64,000 nt of DNA from Planctomycetota bacterium (GTDB lineage: Bacteria > Planctomycetota > UBA8742 > UBA2392). The notes beneath the pieces are model-generated. The model was not told where the DNA came from. It did not search any database and saw only the letters and a program-made list of their open reading frames with translations. Below, one piece after another: positions 59,968 to 64,000 of the stretch. Position 1 is the first letter of the stretch. Every line of letters starts with the position of its first letter. The position numbers and the translations under genes were made by a program. The stretch covers positions 1,302,001 to 1,366,000 of the forward strand of contig JADKGX010000001.1 in NCBI GenBank assembly GCA_016722065.1, given 5' to 3'.

Positions 59968-60600
59968 ATGAACAACGTCAAACCGCACGGGGCCTGGTTT
60001 CTGCTGGTGCCGTTTTTCCTTTTCGGCGGCCTGATCGTGACGATTCTGGTGGTTGCCATGACCGCCAGTGGAATTTCCGATGGCATGCAGCGCGCCCCGG
60101 TGCCCGGCGAAACCACCATCAAGTTTGACCAGGCCGGAGACCAGACCCTTTTCTTTGAACAGGAGGGCTACAAGGCCGTGCCGCCCCTGAGCCTGGAATG
60201 GCGCGTGGTGCCCGCAGCGGGGGGTGATTCGCTGCCCATGGATGCCGGTGGCATGTCTTCTACGTACAGCATCAATGGCCGCTCGGGCGTGCGGATTGCG
60301 ACGGTTAGGGTGCCCGCGCCAGGCACGTACCGGCTGGAATCCAGGCTGGGCGAAGGCGAAAAAGCCCCGCCGGGCGCGGCCCTGATGATCGGCACCAACG
60401 CCGTGGCGGGCGCGCTGGGGGCCGTGTTTGGCGCACTGGGCGTGATGGGTTTGAGCTTTGTGGCGGCGCTGGTTTCGCTGATCGTGATTCTGGTGAAGCG
60501 CTCCGGCAGCCGCAAACGCCTGCAACAGCAGCAGTACGCGCCAATGCAGATGCATCAGCAACAGCCGCAGCAATACCCCCAGCAGCCGCCGCAGCGGTAG
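59968..60600 (+). CDS. Two-helix membrane protein with Gln-rich tail
   Basis: The 210-residue protein has a first helix (WFLLVPFFLFGGLIVTILVVAM, ~10-31), an extracytoplasmic beta-rich domain (~45-130, ending GTYRLESRLGEGEKA), a long second helical region (~138-175, GAVFGALGVMGLSFVAALVSLIVIL), and a basic then Gln/Pro-rich tail (QQQYAPMQMHQQQPQQYPQQ). No family was recognised. AAGGAG lies before the ATG. It follows the large anchored protein and may form a unit with it. Confidence 0.75.
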   Translation: MNNVKPHGAWFLLVPFFLFGGLIVTILVVAMTASGISDGMQRAPVPGETTIKFDQAGDQTLFFEQEGYKAVPPLSLEWRVVPAAGGDSLPMDAGGMSSTYSINGRSGVRIATVRVPAPGTYRLESRLGEGEKAPPGAALMIGTNAVAGALGAVFGALGVMGLSFVAALVSLIVILVKRSGSRKRLQQQQYAPMQMHQQQPQQYPQQPPQR

Positions 60601-60620
60601 GGGCGGGATTTATCCCGCCC
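60601..60620 (+). terminator. Hairpin after the Gln-rich membrane protein
   Basis: GGGCGGGAT pairs with ATCCCGCCC around TT, starting at the base after the stop codon. A short stem of this kind is common in intergenic repeats; termination is possible. Confidence 0.55.
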
Positions 60621-60667
60621 GCCAACAAGGGTAATCGCGGGGCACAGGCGGGGGCGCGGGTCACACC

Positions 60668-60687
60668 GGCCGACAGGGTTGTCGGCC
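60668..60687. repeat. Small palindrome with CCGACA(R)CCCTGTCGG-type core
   Basis: GGCCGACA/TGTCGGCC with loop GGGT. The minus-strand sequence CCGACAACCCTGTCGG differs in one base from the core of the 14352-14369 hairpin. Confidence 0.6.
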
Positions 60688-60776
60688 CCATTTGCAGGAA
60701 GTGAAATCTGGATTGGCCCGCAGTGAGATTGCCGGAAGTGGTTCCGGTTGATGTCGTGATCGGACTCTTGGCGGGG

Positions 60777-61331
60777 CTAGCGGGAAAGATCAGCCAGTAG
60801 CTCTGCGATTCGTACCTGCGTCTCGACGGGGGCGCGGACGACCAGGCTTGTCCCGAATCCGGTGACCGTGTTTCCGTGCCACATCCATTGATCCGGCGCA
60901 ACGGACTCCTGAACCACCTGGATAAGGTCCTGCATGTCGATACCGACTTCCTCAATATCGTCGGGCAGTTCGGGCTGTCCCGACAACCGTGGCTCAACTG
61001 ATCGATACACAGGAACGTTGGCCAGTATCCACGCCACGTCGAAGATGCGAACACGCTCGTCGTGCTCTGCCACGGTAAATCCCACCATTGGCTTGCCGAG
61101 GCTCTCGTTGTTGCCCGCAGTCGGAACCTGGTTCGTCGATGGGAACTTCGCGTCTTCTGTCGGTAGGCAATCCAAGGGGTTCATGACCTCACGCGGGTCG
61201 TCGGTTGCCAACGCAACCTCTCGCACTGTTGCATGCAAGCGCGTGTCTTCGTTGGTCAGCCCACAAGTGGCTGCCGCCAGCAGCAGACACGTAGTGATTG
61301 CGAGTGTCAGCAGGACGTAGCGTGGGGCCAT
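60777..61331 (-). CDS. Exported protein with planctomycete-type DLI-x2-V-x-E-x-VAPD domain
   Basis: This 184-residue protein has a signal sequence (VLLTLAITTCLLLAAATC, perhaps a lipoprotein Cys near residue 23) and no known catalytic residues. The last ~55 residues (MQDLIQVVQESVAPDQWMW, then SLVVRAPVETQVRIAELLADL) match a pattern repeated in many secreted planctomycete proteins, where an alpha-beta unit is followed by an IAELL helix, similar to the secretin N-domain style. Base composition looks less GC-rich than its neighbours. AGGAAGG is upstream of the ATG. It follows the TatD-like gene by 12 bp in the same direction. Confidence 0.72.
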   Translation of the reverse strand: MAPRYVLLTLAITTCLLLAAATCGLTNEDTRLHATVREVALATDDPREVMNPLDCLPTEDAKFPSTNQVPTAGNNESLGKPMVGFTVAEHDERVRIFDVAWILANVPVYRSVEPRLSGQPELPDDIEEVGIDMQDLIQVVQESVAPDQWMWHGNTVTGFGTSLVVRAPVETQVRIAELLADLSR

Positions 61332-61343
61332 TGAACTGCCTTC

Positions 61344-62186
61344 CTAGACGCCTACGGCTTCGGGCAAGAAGGTGTGGGCTAGTTTCTTGCGCTCTTCTTC
61401 CAGCTTGCCGCTTTGGCTGTAGAAGTTGAACGGGTTGTCCCAGACCACTCTTTGGATCTGTTCTTCCGTAAAGCCCGCGCGGCGCAACTCACCGACTGTT
61501 CTTGGCACGTTCAGGCAGTCACTCGGGCCCCAATCGGCGCTGCTGTTCAGCATCATCTTTTCGGTGCCGAACTTCTTGAGAATATTGCAGGCGCGCTCGG
61601 GGCTCAGCTTGGTCACCGGGTAGATCGTGTGGCCGGCCCAATAGCCTGCTTCTTTGGTGATCGGAATCGTTTCTTCGTTGTTGTGGTCGATCAGCACCAT
61701 TTCGTTGTTCATGCCGACTTCTTTGCAGATGTCGATGATGCGCTTGGTGCCCTTGAACTTTTCGCGGTGCGGGGTGTGCACCATGATCGGCAGGTTCACC
61801 TGCTTGGCCAGATCGAGCTGCTTGCGCAGATATTCCTCTTCTTTGGGCGTGTGCGCATCCAGCCCGATTTCGCCAATCGCCAGGCACAGCGGGTGCTTCA
61901 CCCACTGCGGCAGAATCGCCATCACGTCTTTGTTCACGCGGTCGTCGCCGGCTTCTTTGGGGTTCAGGCCGATCGTGCAGAAGTGTTTGATGCCGTAATC
62001 GGCGGCACGCTTCACTTCGTAATCGGTCAGGTGGTGAAAATAGTCAATGAAGGTGCCCACGTTGGTGCGCGGCTGGCCCAGCCAGAACTGGGGTTCGGTG
62101 ATATGCGTAATGCCCGCCGCGGCCATTTTTTCATAGTCGTCGGTAACGCGGCTAATCATGTGGATGTGCGGTTCCCAGATTCGCAT
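61344..62186 (-). CDS. TatD-family metal-dependent hydrolase
   Basis: The 280-residue protein is an amidohydrolase-type TIM barrel. Its metal ligands are visible: WEPHIHM (His7 and His9), CLAIGEIGLDAHTPKEEEYLRKQL (Glu), PIMVHTPH (His), LIDHNNEETI (His) and SSADWGPSD (Asp). TatD proteins act on nucleic acids or small molecules; the substrate is uncertain here, as the protein is closer to the broader TatD-like group than to E. coli TatD. ATG 62186 is preceded by AAAGGAAA. It is upstream of the small exported protein gene. Confidence 0.87.
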   Translation of the reverse strand: MRIWEPHIHMISRVTDDYEKMAAAGITHITEPQFWLGQPRTNVGTFIDYFHHLTDYEVKRAADYGIKHFCTIGLNPKEAGDDRVNKDVMAILPQWVKHPLCLAIGEIGLDAHTPKEEEYLRKQLDLAKQVNLPIMVHTPHREKFKGTKRIIDICKEVGMNNEMVLIDHNNEETIPITKEAGYWAGHTIYPVTKLSPERACNILKKFGTEKMMLNSSADWGPSDCLNVPRTVGELRRAGFTEEQIQRVVWDNPFNFYSQSGKLEEERKKLAHTFLPEAVGV

Positions 62187-62327
62187 GGTTGTTTCCTTTG
62201 CGTCGGTGCAACACCAGTCGGGACGATCCAAGCCTGCTCGTCGCATCGCCGCCGGCTGAATCTGCCGGTGGCGGGCCCTGCATTGTGCCATTAACTAACG
62301 GTTTTTGGGGCCGCCGGGCCCAAGAAA

Positions 62328-62351
62328 ACAGGGGGCCCGCAGGCCCCCTGT
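62328..62351 (-). terminator. Intrinsic terminator after the VWA gene
   Basis: ACAGGGGGCC/GGCCCCCTGT is a perfect 10-bp stem with loop TGCG (minus strand), then TTTTCTTG. It lies 17 bp after the stop of the VWA gene. Confidence 0.8.
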
Positions 62352-62368
62352 TGTGATGGCTGATACGG

Positions 62369-64000
62369 CTAGTTGCTGCTGACCATCTTCACCTGGCCGC
62401 CCAGTGCCTGGCGGGCAATGCCCTGCAGCATGTTGTATGTGGCCTCGCCAATGCCAATGCAGTTGATTTCGCATTTGCGGAACAGGTTCAGGCGGCGCAC
62501 GTCGTCGACAATGAAGTTGCTCTGGCCGTTGCCCTGCCAGTAACCGTAGGGCCCGGGAAAGCGCAGGATGTCCTGATCGGCCATCTTGGTGCGGGTTTCC
62601 GGGTCGCCGGTCTGGTCCCAGGGGTCGCGCTTGTCCTGCATGGCCCAATCGTCGTCGGTGGGGTCGCCATCAGACAAGATGAACACCGTGTCGGCACCAT
62701 CGGTGAAGGTGCTGGGGTCGACGTATTCATATTCCTTGACCGGGCCGCCACGCTTGGCCTTGAACGCGCGGTGAATGCCGCCGTGCAGGTTGGTGTCGCC
62801 CCACAGGGTTCCGTCTTTGCGAATGTCGGTGGCCGGGCCGGGCTTGATCGCATCCAGTTCGCGAATCGTGCCTTGAATGTTCTGGGCGCTGGCGGGCATC
62901 AGGCCCTTGGTGCTGTTGAAGAACTTGGCCTCGCTGCCAAAGCCAATCACGCAGTATTCCTGGTCCGGGCGCAAAGACTTCAGGCTGAGCTTGAGGTATT
63001 CGCGCGCGACGTGAAAGCGGCACTTGATGTCCTTCCAGGGCAGGTCGTCGGCGACGTCCTTTTCCTTGGGTTTTTCGGCTTCCTTTTCAGGCTCCTTGGG
63101 GCCGTTGGGGCTGCCCTTTTCGCCGCGGCCGGGCGTGGTGGGCCCCTTGGGCACGGGCGGCTTCTTGATCTCTTCTTTCTCCTTGACCGAGATCGGCTTC
63201 ATCATCGAATCCGACAGGTCAATCACGTACACAATGCGCTTGCCGCTGGCCTCGACACCCACAAACTTGGTTGGCGGCGCCACCGGCTTGTACTTGCTGT
63301 TGGCCGGGTCTTCGGGCTTGGTGGGGTTCAGCAGCTTGTCCAGCCAGGGTTCGCTGTTGATGTACAACTGCGTGGTGCTGAAGATTTCGCGAAAGTACCG
63401 CGCCATCACCAGCCTGGTGCGGTCTTCTGTCTGCTTGACGTCCATCATCGGAATGAACTTCAAACCGACATTGCGGAAGTTGTCGCTGCCCAGTTCATGG
63501 GCACGCGCATAGTAAAGGTGTGCAAAGGTTTCCAGCATCACGATGCGGTCTATGCCGGCCTTGAGTTCGCCTACCTCAGGCAGCATTTCCAGCATCAAGG
63601 GCAGAATCTGGTCGCTGGATTGTTCGGCCATGGCTTCCAGTGCCGCAGCGCGCAGGAACAGGCCCTTCTTGGTGTCCTTGGCCGTGGCCATCAACTCTTC
63701 GTCGCCCTGGTAACCCTGCTGGACAATCAGGCCGCGATACCACAGCCAGGCGTCTTCGGGCTTGGTGTACTTGCCACGCCATTCCTTCCACATGGGAAGC
63801 AGCTCTTCGCCATTGAGGTACTGGGCGCTGATGCTGGTCAGCAGGTACTTGACCTGGTCTTTGGGGTCCTCGGGCTTGGCGTAGTTATCGGAAAGAATCT
63901 TCAGCGCGCGCTTGTCGCCGGTCTGGGCCAGCTTGACGCGGCCGCGGGTGCGCATCTGCAGCGACGGGCGCTTGATGTAATCGTCGTAGGAAACCTTTGC
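62369..64000 (-). CDS. VWA-domain protein with helical repeat N-terminus (5' end outside window)
   Basis: This gene is open to the right edge; about 543 residues are visible. The first ~200 residues look helical, with HEAT- or TPR-like spacing (GDKRALKILSDNYAKPEDPKDQVKYLL; AAALEAMAEQSSDQILPLML). The VWA domain starts near 63230 with VIDLSDSMM, the DxSxS MIDAS, and continues with FGSEAKFF, an insertion rich in Pro/Lys/Glu (about 63060-63200), TDIRKDGTLWGDTNLHGG, and FILSDGDPTDDDW. It binds a metal-dependent ligand in the envelope or periplasm. The end has LARQALGGQVKMVSSN. Confidence 0.85.
   Translation of the reverse strand, partial: AKVSYDDYIKRPSLQMRTRGRVKLAQTGDKRALKILSDNYAKPEDPKDQVKYLLTSISAQYLNGEELLPMWKEWRGKYTKPEDAWLWYRGLIVQQGYQGDEELMATAKDTKKGLFLRAAALEAMAEQSSDQILPLMLEMLPEVGELKAGIDRIVMLETFAHLYYARAHELGSDNFRNVGLKFIPMMDVKQTEDRTRLVMARYFREIFSTTQLYINSEPWLDKLLNPTKPEDPANSKYKPVAPPTKFVGVEASGKRIVYVIDLSDSMMKPISVKEKEEIKKPPVPKGPTTPGRGEKGSPNGPKEPEKEAEKPKEKDVADDLPWKDIKCRFHVAREYLKLSLKSLRPDQEYCVIGFGSEAKFFNSTKGLMPASAQNIQGTIRELDAIKPGPATDIRKDGTLWGDTNLHGGIHRAFKAKRGGPVKEYEYVDPSTFTDGADTVFILSDGDPTDDDWAMQDKRDPWDQTGDPETRTKMADQDILRFPGPYGYWQGNGQSNFIVDDVRRLNLFRKCEINCIGIGEATYNMLQGIARQALGGQVKMVSSN

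Overview
The window is a 64 kb piece of a high-GC bacterial chromosome with densely packed, mostly short operons on both strands. I see about 51 protein genes, one tRNA gene, no rRNA and no CRISPR array. It most resembles a Planctomycetota genome. Supporting signs are a Ser/Thr kinase, TPR, HEAT and kelch proteins, a CxxCH cytochrome domain fused to kelch repeats, a VOC protein with a histone H1-like Lys/Ala tail, a C-terminal domain of the kind common in planctomycete secreted proteins (60777-61331), and degenerate intergenic repeats often seen in the PVC group. This placement is inference from content; no marker gene was searched.

Layout. 1-5500: truncated Ser/Thr kinase with a STAS-like tail, SNase-like lipoprotein, gyrB with a dciA-like gene upstream, tRNA-Ser(GGA). 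5500-9000: SugE-type exporter, ABC permease/ATPase pair, rpsU with an apparent frameshift, VOC protein. 9000-14200: TetR regulator, RND membrane-fusion protein and RND pump. 14500-25800: two clpS-like genes, glycosyltransferase, rqcH, mutM, ABC exporter, TPR protein, thioesterase, YkgJ-like protein, ptsI. 25800-34450: MscS channel, then prkA followed by a membrane protein, a TPR/ImpE-like protein, a variant P-II protein and a coiled-coil membrane protein. 34495-41811 (minus): an Rrf2 Fe-S regulator, a 1150-residue double BadF activase/DUF2229 protein, a PDZ/HEAT membrane protein and a second DUF2229-like protein with a His/Asp/Cys-rich tail. 42910-48000: an RND permease with an inserted PDZ domain, and a GT9 glycosyltransferase. 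48000-64000: cytochrome-kelch protein, ruvC, HhH protein, lipoprotein, guaA, amidase, HEAT protein, moeA, DAHP synthase with a small partner, a large membrane-anchored protein, a TatD-like hydrolase and a truncated VWA protein.

The most interesting elements are (i) the Rrf2-activase-PDZ-DUF2229 operon, which reads as an Fe-S-sensing, ATP-driven low-potential electron-transfer system anchored to the membrane by an unusual PDZ partner; (ii) the RND permease carrying a PDZ domain within a periplasmic region; (iii) the prkA cluster with a P-II protein that lacks the modifiable T-loop tyrosine; and (iv) rpsU, whose ATG with a good Shine-Dalgarno sequence is one base out of frame with the rest of the protein. 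Several genes also have a -10 hexamer only 6-8 nt before the start codon, suggesting leaderless transcripts.
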